A DNA stretch of 64,000 nt. Origin: Saussurea involucrata. Taxonomy: Eukaryota; Streptophyta; Magnoliopsida; Asterales; Asteraceae. The translations under genes were made by a program, and so were the position numbers. How positions within the stretch are numbered: position 1 is the stretch's first letter; each line of letters opens with the position of its first letter. The stretch covers positions 61,116,484 through 61,180,483 of the forward strand of contig CM066313.1 of assembly GCA_033807775.1 (NCBI GenBank), read 5' to 3'. The notes beneath the pieces are model-generated. The model was not told the origin of the DNA, ran no database searches, and was given only the letters and a program-made list of their open reading frames with translations. This document shows positions 1-11,738 of the stretch, piece after piece.

Positions 1-1272
1 TGAGTTCAGCGTTGGATTCGCTGAGAAGCACTTCATCAGTCTTTTGAGAGACTAAAGGAGGTTGGGTAGGTTCCAAGTTTGTAACCTCAGCGTTTAGAGA
101 CGCTGAAGTTGGGATGGAATGGATGGGTTGTTCAGGTGTGGCAGAGCGTACCACTGAACGTTCCTTCAGCTCTGCAGAAAGAGCTGAGGAGTCTTCAGCA
201 TGAGATTGCTGGGGTTGCTCCTTTGTTTTCTTGATCCTTTTAGAACCAAGTGGGGTAGATGATTGTTTCCTTTTCTTAGAAGGAGAGGAGTTTGTGGCCA
301 GGGTATCAGCGATGGGTATTGTCGCTGAAGGAGCCACATAAGTAGAAGAAGAAGGGTTGAGAAGAGTTAAAAGGGTAGAAAGACGTACCTCATTTTCAAC
401 TGGTTTGAAGTCAAGTACCTTAGGGCCAACCTGAGAGAGTTTCAGGTCACCCTCTTGCGGGTAGCTGTCCTTCAGGCCATATTGGAAGATGGCGCTGATG
501 AATCGGGGGTAAGGAACCCATGGAGGTCTGTCAGTGGCAGAGTCTACTCTTTGCACCAAGTCATCATAGATAAGAGATGCCCAGTCAATGTGTAGACCTT
601 TCAGCAGAGCGTATCCCATTGCTTGCTGAGGTTGAGCGGCTTGGTCAGAGGAGCCGGTCTTGGCCGTCATGCAGCTGATTAAGTGAGCGAAGATGAAGTT
701 CATCTCGCTGGGCATTTTCGACTTCTTCAGCAGGGTCAGCTTCTTCTCGGGCTCCTTGTCTCTGCGAATTTCCCATACATAGCCCATTGCATCGAAAAAT
801 GCAATAAGAGCTTCTTTGTCAGCGAGTTTCTTATGGTCAGAGAAAGGAACAAAAGGCTTTTCTTTTGTAGCGTTGGAAAAGTTCAGAGCTTTGCGAATGA
901 TGGCAGGTGTGATCTTTATCGTGCCATACTCAGTATCGCTGAGGATACAATCAATTGTTTGGAGGGATCTTTGGCGGACGGTAACTGAGAATGTCTGGCA
1001 GTGTACCAGAACTGGGATAGTAGTAGCTGACTTGCAGGAGGTGAGATGGTCAGGGCTGTTGAAATGCAGCAATTCTTTAGGAAATTCACAGCATCTTTCA
1101 GATGTGTGACTTGCTTTCGAGGAGGAAACTCGAGAAGCGCAGAAAGGTTGTTCGTTTTGGTCCAATCTAGCTGTTCCAGAGTGAACTTAACCTGAGGAGC
1201 CTTGATAAATTCCACTTCCTCAGAATCAGCGGAGATGTTCTCAGCGGTAGCAGGAATGTCAGACGATGCCAT
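1..1272 (-). pseudogene. ORF3 (accessory protein downstream of pol) of element D, partial
   Basis: Begins at ATG 1270-1272 and runs off the window. The first frame stops at 916. Homologous sequence resumes in another frame from about 940 to 1, so a small indel near 920-945 has broken it. Both parts match the ORF3 of elements E, B and G: an aromatic SQFWYTA block corresponding to QWWTTC, and a block ending TAKTGSSDQA corresponding to TGKTGSxDQA. The C-terminal part is Ser/Thr/Pro-rich with basic patches (SPSKKRKQ, KRIKK). No signal peptide or membrane segment is visible, so I do not call it an envelope protein. Its function is unknown. The position after pol, behind its own TATA region, suggests separate expression. 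Confidence 0.75.
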
Positions 1273-1276
1273 TTCT

Positions 1277-1672
1277 CTGTATTATCAGTTCAACCAAAGA
1301 TGTTAACAAATAAGAATTATCTTAATGTGGAAAGATTTTCCATTAAGATGGTTCAAATTTTATCCATTTCATTCAGACACAAATGTCTTAATGAAGATTA
1401 GGGTTTTTCTTGATTTTAAGAAACGAAACGTAAAACCCATTTATTCTTGTTATCCAGTTTTCTATGAAAAAATAGATTCTGGAAACGAATGAAGAACAAG
1501 TTTAAGATTTTTGCATTTAAACTTGAAGAACAACCATGAAATGGTTGTGTTCATAAAACCATGAAAGAAAATGATTTCATTTTTAAGAAGTTCTTTTGTT
1601 TGATCTTGTTAAAACAAGGAAAAGATCGGAAACAATTTATACGCATTCGGTAATAAATAAGAACATATTAAC
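1277..1672 (-). other. Candidate 5'-UTR intron before ORF3 of element D
   Basis: In the minus direction a donor-like AAG/GTTAAT lies at 1672. An acceptor-like ATACAG/AGAA lies at 1277, five bases before the ORF3 ATG. The 396 bases between are T-rich and have no long frame. A TATA box sits at 1795-1804. TATA box, short leader exon, intron and coding exon would make a gene-like unit. This is inferred from splice-site resemblance only. Confidence 0.35.
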
Positions 1673-2261
1673 CTTGATGTTTGATGAAGAAAATGATGAA
1701 CAGTTCTTGAAGGTTTTGAGAGCACAAATGCAATAGTGATTCTTTCTTGCGGAGGAAGATTGTTCGCGTAAAAGAAAAATATAAACCACGAGTTTATTTA
1801 TATAGAGAGATTAGAGAGAGAAAATCTTGAGGGGGAAAAGATTTTCATCATGACACGGACACGTGTTTGCATTTGATTGGAAGTTTGAACGAGACGTGCA
1901 AACGTGTGTCAGAAAGAGAAAACGTGCCGGGGTTTATCCGTTGCAATGACGTCAAAACTGTCCTTTCATATTCTTTTAGGATGTCTCTGAGGTTTTGAAA
2001 ACTCGGGGACTCTTTTATAAACATGAAGCACTGAATGAAAATATCAGTGATGGTTTTAAGAATTTTCAAAATATCGCTGTTAAGGAAGAGATATTCAGCG
2101 ATGCATTTTGTTTTGAAATCTTGCATTTTCATGCGTTTGTCAGAGAGAGAAAACATACCTTGATATCAGCTTAACCAAGTTTTATTCAGAGAGAAGATGA
2201 TTGAATAGGTTATACGAGTTGATTTTATCCTATCGCTGATCAATGTGAACCGTTAAGAATT
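1673..2261 (-). promoter_or_regulatory. Spacer between pol and ORF3 of element D, with TATA box and ACGT motifs
   Basis: Non-coding stretch following pol. In the minus direction TATATAAATA lies at 1795-1804. Upstream of it are an ACACGTGT-type G-box near 1858-1866 and a palindromic TGACGTCA-type site near 1945-1952, both ACGT-core sequences of the kind plant bZIP factors bind. The same TATA and ACGT arrangement occurs before ORF3 in elements E, B and G, so I read it as an internal promoter. A 102-codon frame here has no relative elsewhere in the window and is probably chance. Confidence 0.5.
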
Positions 2262-3737
2262 TTACCCTTCAAAGTTCAGCATTCCAAGCTCGCTGATGAG
2301 GAAGTTGAATCTTGTCTCATCAAGAGGTTTGGTAAATAAATCAGCTAACTGATAATCAGTTGGGATAAAATGAAGTTCTATATCACCATTCATCATATGA
2401 TCTCTGATAAAATGATATCTGATTTCTATGTGTTTGGTCTTTGAATGTAGTACTGGATTGTTTGCTATGGCGATGGCACTTGTGTTGTCGCAATAGATTG
2501 GAATTTTGGAGAGCTGAAGATCATAGTCTAGTAGCTGATTTCTCATCCATAAGACTTGAGAACAATAGCTTCCAGCAGCTACATATTCAGCTTCAGCTGT
2601 GGAAGTGGACACTGAATTTTGCTTTTTACTTGTCCAACTTACCAGCTTTCCACCCAGGAGCTGACATCCTCCTGTGGTGCTTTTCCTATCCATTTTGCAA
2701 CCTGCAAAATCACTCTCCGAATAGGCGGTTAGATCGAATCCTGAATCTTTGGGATACCAAAGACCTAGGTTCGCTGTACCCTTAAGGTATCGAAAGATTC
2801 GCTTTACAGCTTTCATATGAGATAGCATAGGTTCAGCTTGATATCGTGCACACCAACATGTTGCATACATAATATCGGGTCGGCTAGCTGTAAGATACAA
2901 GAGAGAGCCGATCATCCCACGGTACAGCGTGACATTAACAGGTATTCCCTTTGAATCCTTGTCAAGTGTCAGCGGTGGTGCCATAGGGGTTTTCATAGCT
3001 GAACTATGAGTTAAATCAAATTTCTTCAGCATATCTTTAACATACTTTCCGATTAATAAACGTTCCTTTTTCAGTTTGCTTAATCTGAAGACCAAGGAAA
3101 TATGTTAGTTCACCCATCATGCTCATTTTATACTCATCTTTCATTCTATCAGCGAAACGAGTACAAAGCTCAGGGTTAGTAGAACCAATATAATGTCATC
3201 AACATATATTTGAACTAGAATGATATGACCTTTCACTTTTCTAAAAAATAGAGTTTTGTCAATCTTACATCGCTCAAATTTTTCAATATGGATATAAGTA
3301 GAAAGAGTGTCATACCATGCACGAGGAGCTTGCTTCAAGCCATAAAGTGCCTTATCCAATTTATAAACATAACCTGGATGCTTAGAATCTGAGAATCCTG
3401 GAGGTTGTTCCACATACACTTCTTCATTCAGCTTTCCATTCAGAAACGCTGACTTAACATCCATCTGATATACTTTGAAGTTTTTGTGTACAGCATATGC
3501 TAAGAATAGACGAATAGATTCAAGTCTTGCTACTGGAGCAAATGTTTTGTCATAATCTATACCTTCCTCTTGTCTGTATCCCTGAGCAACAAGACGAGCT
3601 TTGTTGCGGGTTACAGTACCATGTTCGTCCAACTTGTTTCGATAGACCCATTTAGTGCCTATTACTGTTTTATCAGTTGGTCTCCGAACAAGTTTCCAAA
3701 CTTTGTTTCTTTCGAATTCAGTCAGCTCTTCTTGCAT
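2262..3737 (-). pseudogene. pol: Copia reverse transcriptase and RNase H of element D
   Basis: Two pieces. 3737-3141 carries the RT core, with TKWVYRNK, the DVKSAFLNG catalytic-Asp block, [14 protein letters not shown] and the YVDD catalytic box near 3195. 3095-2262 carries the end of RT and RNase H, with RPDIMYATC, the catalytic Asp/Glu region (SESDFAGC, TAEAEYVAA) and KTKHIEIRYHFIRDH. The frame is lost just after YVDD, where one base appears missing near 3190 compared with E, and again near 3060. RT-RH would copy genomic RNA inside the particle. The linker upstream of 3737 is in frame. Broken, so not functional. Confidence 0.93.
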
Positions 3738-5534
3738 GGCGCTGACCCAGTTTGGATCTTTGAGGGAATCATCTATTTTCTTTGGTTCAGTTAGAGAAAT
3801 AAAGTTAACAAATAAACAAATATTACCTGCACTTCGTCGAGTCTGAACACCAGCGTTTGGATCACCAAGAATTTGATCAATTGGGTGATTTACGGTCTAT
3901 CACTGAGCCGGAGCATAAGTCGCTGACTCATCTTGAACTGGAGGAGCTGAAGATGAGGCTTCAGCTACTTCTGGAGTGTCAGCTAAGAGAGGAATACTTG
4001 CATTTGTCATTTCATTTACTGATTGCTGAGAGATAGATGGAATGTCTGAGGCATTTGGTTCAGCGGTAGGTATAGTGTTTATAGGAACAGTTGAGACCCA
4101 TGATGTTTCAGTTTCACTATTCTGCATGTTTGGAATGATAGGACTATCATCTTCTACTGGATGAGCATGAGGAGTAGGAATATCTTCTGAATCACCAAGA
4201 TGAGAAAACATTCATTGATTCAGTTCTTCAGTATTAGCGGACGGTTTAGAGTTCGCTGAACGGGATTCGTCAAACGTGACGTGAATAGTTTCTTCTACAG
4301 TTTGTCTTCTACGATTGAAGACTCTGAAGGCTTTGGAAACTGAGGAGTATCCAAGAAAGATTCCATCATCAGCCTTAGGATCAAACTTTCCAAGAGCATC
4401 TCTGTTGTTCAGTATGAAACACTGACATGCAAAGATGTGAAGAAAGCTGATTGAAGGCTTTCTCCCATGAAAGAGTTCATAGGCTGTCTTTTTGAATCTT
4501 TTAACTATCAGCGACCTGTTTTGCGTAAAACAAGCAGTGTTGACAGCTTCTGCCCAAAACTGAGTAGGCAGGTGAGAATCGCTGAGCATTGAACGTGCAA
4601 CTTCAATAATTGTTCTATTTCTTCTTTCAGCGACTCCATTTTGTTGTGGTGTTCTCACTGAAGAGAAGTTGTGAGAAATACCCTTACTCTCAAGGAAGGA
4701 ATCAAGAGAACTGTTTTTGAATTCAGTCCCATGATCACTCCTTATTGAGCGAACGGTCAGATTGTTCAGGGTTTCCATCTTCCGAACAAAGCTGATGAGT
4801 TCTTCAGGGGTGTCACTCTTAGAACGGAGAAACATTACCCAAGTGAAGCGAGAGAATTCATCAACTATGACCAGCGTATATTTCTTTCCAGCGATGGATT
4901 GTTTGTTAACATGGCCAAACAAATCCATATGGAGTAGTTGTAGAGGAGATGACACTGATGAAGCTTGCTTTGATTTAAAGCTTGCTTTGGTCTACTTCCC
5001 TTTTTCATACGCTGAACATAAAGACACTTTGGCGTATGAATACTGAGGTAGACCAGTGACTAACTCTTTTGAAAAAAGAATGTTCAGTGTCTTGAAATTT
5101 AGATGAGATAGCCTCTTATGCCATAGCCAGTTGACATCAGATGAGGCCCTTGAGAAGAAACAGGAGTTCTCAGTGGTTGTTGAGTCCATGTTTATTACAT
5201 AAACATTTTCCAAACGATAACCGCTGAGAGCTATCTTCTCCTTTTTGTCAGCGACAAAGCAGGATTCCTTAGTAAAGATTACTTTGTTATCCATGTCGCA
5301 AAGCTGACTGATGCTTAGAAGATTATGCTTCAGCCCTTCAACATATGCGACTCTTCTGAAGGAGGTTGTACCATTTGAAAGTACACCATACCCTCGGGTA
5401 TGTCCTTTTCCATTTCCACCGAAAGTTACAGAGGGACCCTTCTCTTCCTTGTATTCAGCGAGCAGGCTTTTCTTTCCAGTCATGTGTCTAGAGCATCCGC
5501 TATCGAGATACCAGATACCCTTCTTAACCTGCAA
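3738..5534 (-). pseudogene. pol: Copia protease, GAG-pre-integrase and integrase of element D
   Basis: Begins right after the gag stop. WYLDSGCSRHM is the aspartic protease active site (near 5500). A zinc-binding H/C region (WLWHKRLSHLNF to LCSAYEKGK) follows, in which the usual LCSACE has become LCSAYE, losing a metal-binding Cys. Then comes the integrase core with HMDLFGH (first Asp), IRSDHGTEF (second Asp), RTPQQNGVAERRNR (Glu) and a C-terminal FLGYSSVSKAFRVFN block. In-frame stops interrupt it at 4992-4994, 4212-4214 and 3900-3902 (the last followed by a second stop). The linker to RT (4211-3738) is acidic and Ser/Pro-rich. It would process Gag-Pol and insert cDNA if intact. Confidence 0.92.
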
Positions 5535-5546
5535 TACAAAGGAAGA

Positions 5547-7964
5547 TTAGTTTGTCTTGGGTACCCACTTGACCATGTATACACATTTGTCAGTGGAAGT
5601 AGTTGGAATGGAAGATTCAGCAGTCTTCGCAGCATTTGAAGATTCAGCTTTGTCTTTCTTCACTTTTGTTAATTTCTTAACTTTAGTGGTAGGATTCACC
5701 TTGACCTGATTTGCACCAGGGTTGGTCTTCTTTGCCTTGGGGGCAATCTTCACCTTAGCTATCTTTTCAGCTTTGGTGGCTGTGGGGCACTTACTAGCAA
5801 TATGATCGGTAAGTCCACAGTGATAACATTTCCTATAACTAAAAATAGTTCTAGGACCATTTGAATGCTGAGCTTTTGATTTCGAATTAGAAGTGCCAGC
5901 ACCAAGTAAACTATTGGCTTTAGAAATGGGACGAACATTCTGTTCTTCAGATTTCTTACCAAGGACATCCACTCTGAGTCTAGGAGTAGATCGCTGAATA
6001 GATCCAGAGATCTGCTTCCTTGATCCAGAGGGATGAGTCACTGAAGCTTTATAAGCATTCAGCTTTGGTACTAAGGTACCCTTCTGAGGATTCTGGTAAA
6101 TAACAATTCCTTTACCTTTGTCTTTAGAGACAGAGGTAGGTTTTGAATAAACCATTTTCTCCTTGCCTTTTGAGGAGGTAGGAGTTTCCTCAGGGATTGG
6201 TGTATTGGACGAGGAGCACTGAGAAGATGAAGTATCAACGACTGAGGATACGAACGTTCCAAATTTAAGCATTGAACGCTCAGTGGTTGGTTTTGGAGTA
6301 TCATATTTGTAACCCAAACCACGTTTATCACTTAGGGGAATCTGAGACTTTATTATCTCAGTGATCTTTGTTGAAGAATTACACCATCCTTCAACAATAG
6401 CTTTTTCAGCTTTTAATGCAGCGATAGCTTCTGCTCGTTCGATTTTGACTAGCTGATTTAAATATACTTGATCTTTAAAATCTTCTTCAATTTTAGAAAG
6501 CTTTTCTATTTGAAGGTGTCATTTTTTAAGCTTTTCAGCGAGATCAAGGTTTTGGTTTTCAACCACAGTTTTGCCGTTCATGGCTTCGTATAAACTTCTA
6601 GTCAAGAGATCGATCTTACGGAGACTATCAGCTTCATCAATATTTGCAATATTGGTAAAGAAGGAAGGTGATACCTGAATAGCAGAGGTTGAAGTGGAGG
6701 GAATGTCTGAACTTTCTTCCTCTTCTTCAATCTTGGCCATAAGACATAGATTTGCTTCATCATCTTCAGAATCAGATGATGATGCTTCTTCATCAGAAGC
6801 AGCCCAATCATAGTTAGCCATCAGGCCTTTATTCTTCTTCTTAAAGCTTTTCAGCTTAGCATATTTTTCTTTCAGCTTTGAATATTTGTCATCTTTATTC
6901 CTTGGAACAAAGGATTTCTTTGTAAAAGCCGAGGGTCTAGAAACTTTCTTAGACCTGCACTCGTTAGCGAAATGTCCTGTCTTTTCGCAGTTAAAACAAG
7001 TAGCAGTTGCGTTATCAACAAAAGCTGATGATCTAGGCTTGTCAGTTATGGAAAGAGGTTTGTTCTTTCTAAACATTTTCTTTTTGGCAAATCTCCTGAA
7101 CTTTTTAGTTAGGAGAGCCAAAGATTCATCATCATCTGAAGAATCAGAATCTGATGACCTTTCAGAGTTACTTTCTAACTCAGTGATAGTGTCCGAGGGT
7201 CGCTGAGTAGAAGGTTCCTCTGAGATTAAAGAAACAGGGGTGCTTTTGGAATCTTTTACAAGATTCTTCTTAAATTGGCTCGATTGCTCATGATTCAGCA
7301 ACGTGCCATATAAGGTTGAAAGGGTCATTGATTTTAGATCCTTTGACAGCTTGAGACACATAGAATAATTGTCCCAGCTTTCAGGTAAACATTCTAGAAA
7401 CTTTGTCAGTACTTCAAAGTTAGAATATTCCTTACCAACAGTTTTCAGATCTATAATTAAACAATTAAAACGTTGGTGAACTTCAGAGAGAGATTCATTC
7501 TTACCAGAAATGAAGCTTTCGTATTGTCTTACCAGGTTGATCTTTCTTGAGTCCTGGACTTTAGACGTTCCTTCATACTGAACACATATTGTGTCCCACA
7601 TGGCTTTTGATGTTTTCAGATTCATGACGGAATGGTAGACTTCGTCAGGAAGAGCCATGGATAGTATGGATCTGGCTTTTGTATCTATAGCCACTTTCTT
7701 CTTATCTTCGTCAGTCCATTGAAAGATTTCCTTAGGGACCAGCCTTTCTAGAATAGCAGGTCTATTCTCAGCGGCTGGAACAACAACATCAATTTTTACA
7801 GGGATGAATGGACCATTCTCGAGATAGTAAGGCATAGTAGGGTCTACACCTTCTAAGAAGAGTGTCATCCTATTTTTCCATAAGTTGAAGTTATCTCTGG
7901 AAAATCTAGGGGGTTTAGCAAGAGAACCATTGTCTATATAATTTGTGTTTGTGTTGGTGGCCAT
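5547..7964 (-). pseudogene. gag: Gag of element D
   Basis: ATG at 7964. One frame runs to the stop at 5547-5549 and is interrupted by a TGA at 6519-6521. The N-terminal part (about residues 15-240) is a copia gag/UBN2-type domain, beginning SLAKPPRFSRDNF and including MWDTICVQYEG. A CCHC knuckle CFNCEKTGHFANEC lies at about residues 324-337, and a second zinc knuckle, CYHCGLTDHIASKCP, lies near 5800. Acidic Ser/Asp runs and Lys-rich coil-forming stretches separate them. Gag forms the particle and binds RNA. The frame ends in WVPKTN, then TAA and a short spacer before protease, the same junction as in E, B, G and F. Confidence 0.92.
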
Positions 7965-8030
7965 TTTCAGATAATAGCAAGGAAGAGAAATATCTTAGAT
8001 TAGATCTTGTTTATGAGATTAAACAAATCC

Positions 8031-8042
8031 GCTCTGATACCA
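8031..8042 (-). other. Primer-binding site of element D
   Basis: Minus-strand TGGTATCAGAGC, a perfect match to the plant initiator tRNA-Met 3' end, two bases inside the 5' LTR boundary at 8045. It primes minus-strand DNA synthesis and fixes the orientation of element D. Confidence 0.95.
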
Positions 8043-8044
8043 CT

Positions 8045-8860
8045 TGTTGGAGATTAAACAAATCTTAGATTAGATCTTGTTTATGAGATTACTAATAATA
8101 ACCTATCTTGAGATAAGAGATTGAACTTGTCCAGAGTTAGCAAGTTACTTCAAATGAAGTGGGTTCATCTCTTTATATACTGCATGCATTTAATGCAAGT
8201 CAGTATACACTTTACACGTGTCATCAGCTGGTTGGTTGCATGTCATTGACCTTTGTTGACAACCTTAGTAGCCGCATGGATGAACAGTGTAGTATCAGAG
8301 TGGTTGTACGATTTCAGATAGTCGGAGGTTCTTTTCTGACATTTCGTACGGAGTTGTGCAAGGGAGGTTAAGACAAAAGTACTTTGTACGGAGGACTTCA
8401 TGATCAGCTTTCGTTGATTCAGAGCATTATCATTATCTATTCAGCGAATGATAAAGTTCAGCGATAGCTGAAGTCTTGTACTTGATACTTCACGTTGAGT
8501 GGACAAATCTGAGTCTTCGCTGATCCGCATCGGTTCATTAGGAGACTTGTCGCTGGTTCTTGAGCTTGATCTTCGACTTCAGCGTAGAACCTTTGTTGAC
8601 GTGAAACTTGTCTTCAGGGATCATAAGTAAACAACTAACTTATCAGCGATCATCATAATGACTGAACAGACTCAGAACATTAATGGTGAACAGTGTTCGC
8701 TGAATGTTTAATTTAAAGAGCGAGAGTTCCTATCAGCGGTACTGTAAGATCTTAGTACTTATCAGCGATAGTGAAACTCTGATACATATTGTTTACTTAC
8801 AATTTTCACTAAGTATATAAGAGAGGGTCATTATCAAATCACTGAGGGTTTGGATCAACA
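8045..8860 (-). repeat. 5' LTR of element D
   Basis: Plus-strand ends TGTTGGAGAT and GATCCAACA-like GATCAACA give 5-base terminal inverted repeats (TGTTG/CAACA). The inner boundary is fixed by the PBS. The outer one is inferred from the resumption of the gypsy frame at 8861. TATATAAAGA lies at about 8171-8180 on the minus strand, the likely transcription promoter. It contains at least eight copies of TCAGCG or CGCTGA between 8440 and 8790, several as TATCAGCGAT. Confidence 0.8.
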
Positions 8861-9592
8861 TAAAGGCTTCATTAGACCCAGTTCTTCGCCGTGGGGAGCA
8901 CCGATTCTGTTTGTGAAAAAGAAGGATGGTTCGATGAGAATGTGTATTGATTACCGAGAGCTGAATAAGCGCACGATCAAGAACAAGTATCCACTTCCTA
9001 GAATTGATGACCTCTTTGATCAACTAGTTGGAGCTTGCTATTTCTCCAAGATTGATCTGAGATCTGGTTATCATCAACTGAAGGTTAAAGAAGAAGACGT
9101 TCTGAAAACTGCTTTTCGCACTCGGTATGGTCACTATGAATTCTTAGTAATGCCTTTTGGATTGACGAACGCCCCAGCTGCTTTTATGGATTTAATGAAT
9201 CGAGTATGTAAGCCATATCTCGATAAATTCGTTATTGTGTTTATCGATGATATCCTTATCTACTCCCGGTCCAAATAAGAGCACGCCCAACATCTTCATT
9301 TAATTCTGGAATTGTTAAAGAAGGAACAGTTATACGCTAAGTTCTCTAAATGTGAATTCTGGCTATGGGAAGTTCAGTTTCTGGGCATGTAGTTTCCGAG
9401 AAAGGCATTCAAGTTGATCCGACGAAGGTGGAAGCAATTGAAAAATGGAAACCGCCGAAGACGCCAACGGAAGTACGAAGTTTTCTAGGTTTAGCCGGTT
9501 ACTATCGAAAGTTTATACAAGATTTCTCTCGTATCGCGACGCCTTTGACTAAGCTGACTCGAAAGAATCTAAAGTTTGAATGGAAAGCATAA
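8861..9592 (+). pseudogene. pol: Gypsy reverse transcriptase of element C, 5'-cut by element D
   Basis: Starts inside the domain at [13 protein letters not shown], followed by [30 protein letters not shown], a palm block ending [11 protein letters not shown] and the FIDDILIYS catalytic box near 9240. A TAA at 9276-9278 interrupts it, and about one base is missing near 9390 in the FLGHVV region, after which the frame continues (9365-9592) into the RT connection. A second TAA lies at 9590-9592. The N-terminal part of RT is on the far side of element D. Reverse transcription is the role by family. This copy cannot be functional. Confidence 0.93.
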
Positions 9593-10132
9593 CATGATGA
9601 CGCATTCAGGATATTGAAAGAGAAACTTTGCAGTGCGCCGATTTTGTCACTACCGGAAGGTTCCGAAGACTTTGTTGTTTACAGTGATGCTTCCAAACTG
9701 GGATTGGGATGTGTACTTATGCAGCGTGGAAAGGTTATTGCTTATGCTTCTCGTCAATTAAAAGATCATGAAAGGCAGTATCCTACACACGACATGGAAC
9801 TGGCAGCAGTTGTTTTCGCGTTGAAGATTTGGAGACATTACCTTTACGGCTCTAAATGTCAAATTTATACTGATCATAATAGTCTCCAACATCTTTTCGA
9901 TCGGAAGGAACTAAATATGAGGCAAAGAAGATGGCTAGAATTGGTAAATGATTACGACTGTGAAATTCTTTATCATCCGGGAAAGGCGAATGTGGTAGCT
10001 GATGCACTGAGTCGTCAAGAAAGGAGTGGAACGATAAAAGCCATTGCACTAAGAGCTGAACTCCTACCTAACATATTCGATGAACTAAAGAAGTGCCAAG
10101 TGGAAGCTTTTCAAGAAGAACATTTGAAATAA
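9593..10132 (+). pseudogene. pol: Gypsy RNase H of element C
   Basis: The frame continues from RT after the TAA at 9590 and ends at TAA 10130-10132. [15 protein letters not shown] carries the first catalytic Asp, [20 protein letters not shown] the Glu, and [11 protein letters not shown] a further Asp, followed by ADALSR, the typical end of gypsy RNase H. Both flanking stops replace positions normally held by glutamate in this family, which suggests GAA to TAA changes. It would degrade RNA in RNA-DNA hybrids during replication. Confidence 0.92.
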
Positions 10133-11012
10133 GAACGGTTAGTGGGGTTATCAGCATTGCTAGTGAAAGATGATCGTGGGTTATTGTGTCTGGGGAACAG
10201 AATTTGGGTACCTCGTTTGGGTGGTTTACGTGATCGGGTACTACAAGAAGCTCATCAATCTCGTTTTTCTATTCATTTAGGTACAAATAAGATGTACAAA
10301 GACCTGAAACAATTTTATTGGTGGCCGGGAATAAAAAGGAGTATTGCTCAGTATGTGGAAGGTTGTACTACTTGTAAGAAGGTGAAGATTGAACATCAGA
10401 AGCCGTTTGGGCAATTACAACGTTTAGAAATTCCGATGTGGAAATGGGATCAAATTACTACAGATTTCATCACGAAGTTACCAAGGACTCCGAAATGGTT
10501 TGATGCTATTTGGGTGATCGTTGACAGGTTGACCAAGTCTGCTCACTTCCTACCAATAAAGGAAACCTATTCATTGGAAAGACTAGCCAAACTGTATATC
10601 AACGAAATAGTAACACGACATGAACTTCCAATTTCGATTATCTCTGATCGTGACAGCCGTTTTACCTCAAGATTCTGGAGAAGTTTTCAAAAGGAAATGG
10701 GAACGCAGATAAAGTTAAGTACAACGTATCATCCTCAAACTGACGGTCAGAGTGAATGGACGATTCAGACTTTAGAAGACATGCTCCGGGCTTGCATTGT
10801 TGATTTTGGGGGATCATGGGATAAGCATTTACCGTTGATAGAATTTGCCTACAACAACAGTTACCATTCCAGCATACAAGGGGCACCGTTTGAAGTTCTG
10901 TATGGTAGAAAATGCCGAACGCCTCTGTGTTGGAACGAAGTGGGTGAGAAACAGTTAACAGGGCCAGATATAGTTCAGTTGACCGCGGATAAGCTTTCTC
11001 AGATTCGGGAAC
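10133..11012 (+). pseudogene. pol: Gypsy integrase, N-terminal and core part, of element C
   Basis: The zinc-binding HHCC region spans [19 protein letters not shown] and GCTTCKKVK. The catalytic core has TDFITKLP (first Asp), SDRDSRF (second Asp) and [13 protein letters not shown] (Glu), where the usual SER is SEW, a probable missense change. The frame is cut at 11012 by element E, inside a codon, after a target duplication GGAAC (11008-11012), and resumes at 23634. It inserts cDNA; chromoviruses are steered by the chromodomain encoded further on. Confidence 0.92.
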
Positions 11013-11724
11013 TGTAGGTTCCCAGATTCACGTTGTATCACGATAATGGTAAATAATTAGACAGCGGAAGCATTTTAAGCAAAGCCATTAAAGTGAGTGA
11101 TTGTGTAAACAATAACTGAATTGTGAAGATCAAAATATAGAACAGTAAAATGATAATGAAATCAAAACAAAGAACACTGCTCGTATATTGATAAAATGAA
11201 TCACTCCAAGAATATGTTCAAGAGAGTGTTCGGAAATCTCACAGGACAGTATCGTACGAAGTAGTGCTATGGAAATACTGCAGTGCGTGCTTTTTCAAAT
11301 GTGGAAAACTATTCTTCCAAAAGCTTACAATTGTTGTTCCACTACCTCGCTATTTATAGACCTGATAAAGTGTAGACAGTGTATTGTCGTACCCCTGAAT
11401 GACACGTGGAAAGTGTGTCTCCAATCTTTAGGGCATACGTGGAAATTGTGGACACGTGTCTGACACTTCATTTCCTGTGAGACTTAGACTGACAGAGGTC
11501 TTTTTCTCCACAGAGCTCTGTTGCAAGGGCTCTGTTGATCTTCTGTTGAAATACTTGTTCTCTTGCTGGAATTCTTCGACAGAGCTCTGATGAGCTCTGT
11601 TGGATCCGACAGAGCTCTGTTGGTCTTCTTGATGAACTTCTTCCAAGTCTTCTGTCTGATCTCTGTTGGTCTTCTGACTTGAACTATTTTCAATACTTTT
11701 ACATCAGATGCTTTGGGACTAACA
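11013..11724 (-). repeat. 3' LTR of element E
   Basis: 712 bases, TGTAGGTTCC to GGGACTAACA on the plus strand, flanked outside by GGAAC and inside by the PPT. A minus-strand TATAAATA lies at 11351-11358. It contains repeated ACAGAGCTCTG words near 11510-11620. Short frames inside it are antisense or chance. Confidence 0.97.
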
Positions 11725-11738
11725 ATCTCCCCCTAAGT
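11725..11738 (-). other. Polypurine tract of element E
   Basis: Minus-strand purine run containing TTAGGGGGAGAT directly beside the 3' LTR. It primes plus-strand DNA synthesis. The same ACTTAGGGGGAGAT form is present in B and G. Confidence 0.9.

Larger units (their letters stand above)
1..8860 (-). mobile_element. Element D: SIRE-type Ty1/copia retrotransposon, 3' end outside window
   Basis: Minus-strand copia element read from its 5' LTR (right end, 8045-8860) through tRNA-Met PBS, gag, PR-INT-RT-RH and a spacer to ORF3, which runs off the window start. It lies inside the reverse transcriptase of gypsy element C: at 8861 the gypsy frame begins in mid-domain just before the conserved GFIRPS motif. 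The predicted TSD is TAAAG (8861-8865); its partner lies outside the window. The element carries nonsense codons and at least three frameshifts, so this copy is dead. It is saturated with the words TCAGCG and CGCTGA, about 40 copies by eye, which are almost absent from its neighbours. Confidence 0.93.

Noticed and set aside
1848..2156. A 102-codon minus-strand frame in the spacer of element D
   Set aside because: It has no relative in the matching spacers of E, B or G, and it overlaps the ACGT motifs upstream of the TATA box.
11269..11646. Short frames repeated in both LTRs of E (also at 23168-23602)
   Set aside because: They duplicate only because the LTRs are duplicates. Their peptides reflect the CAGAGCTCTG words and show no coding pattern.
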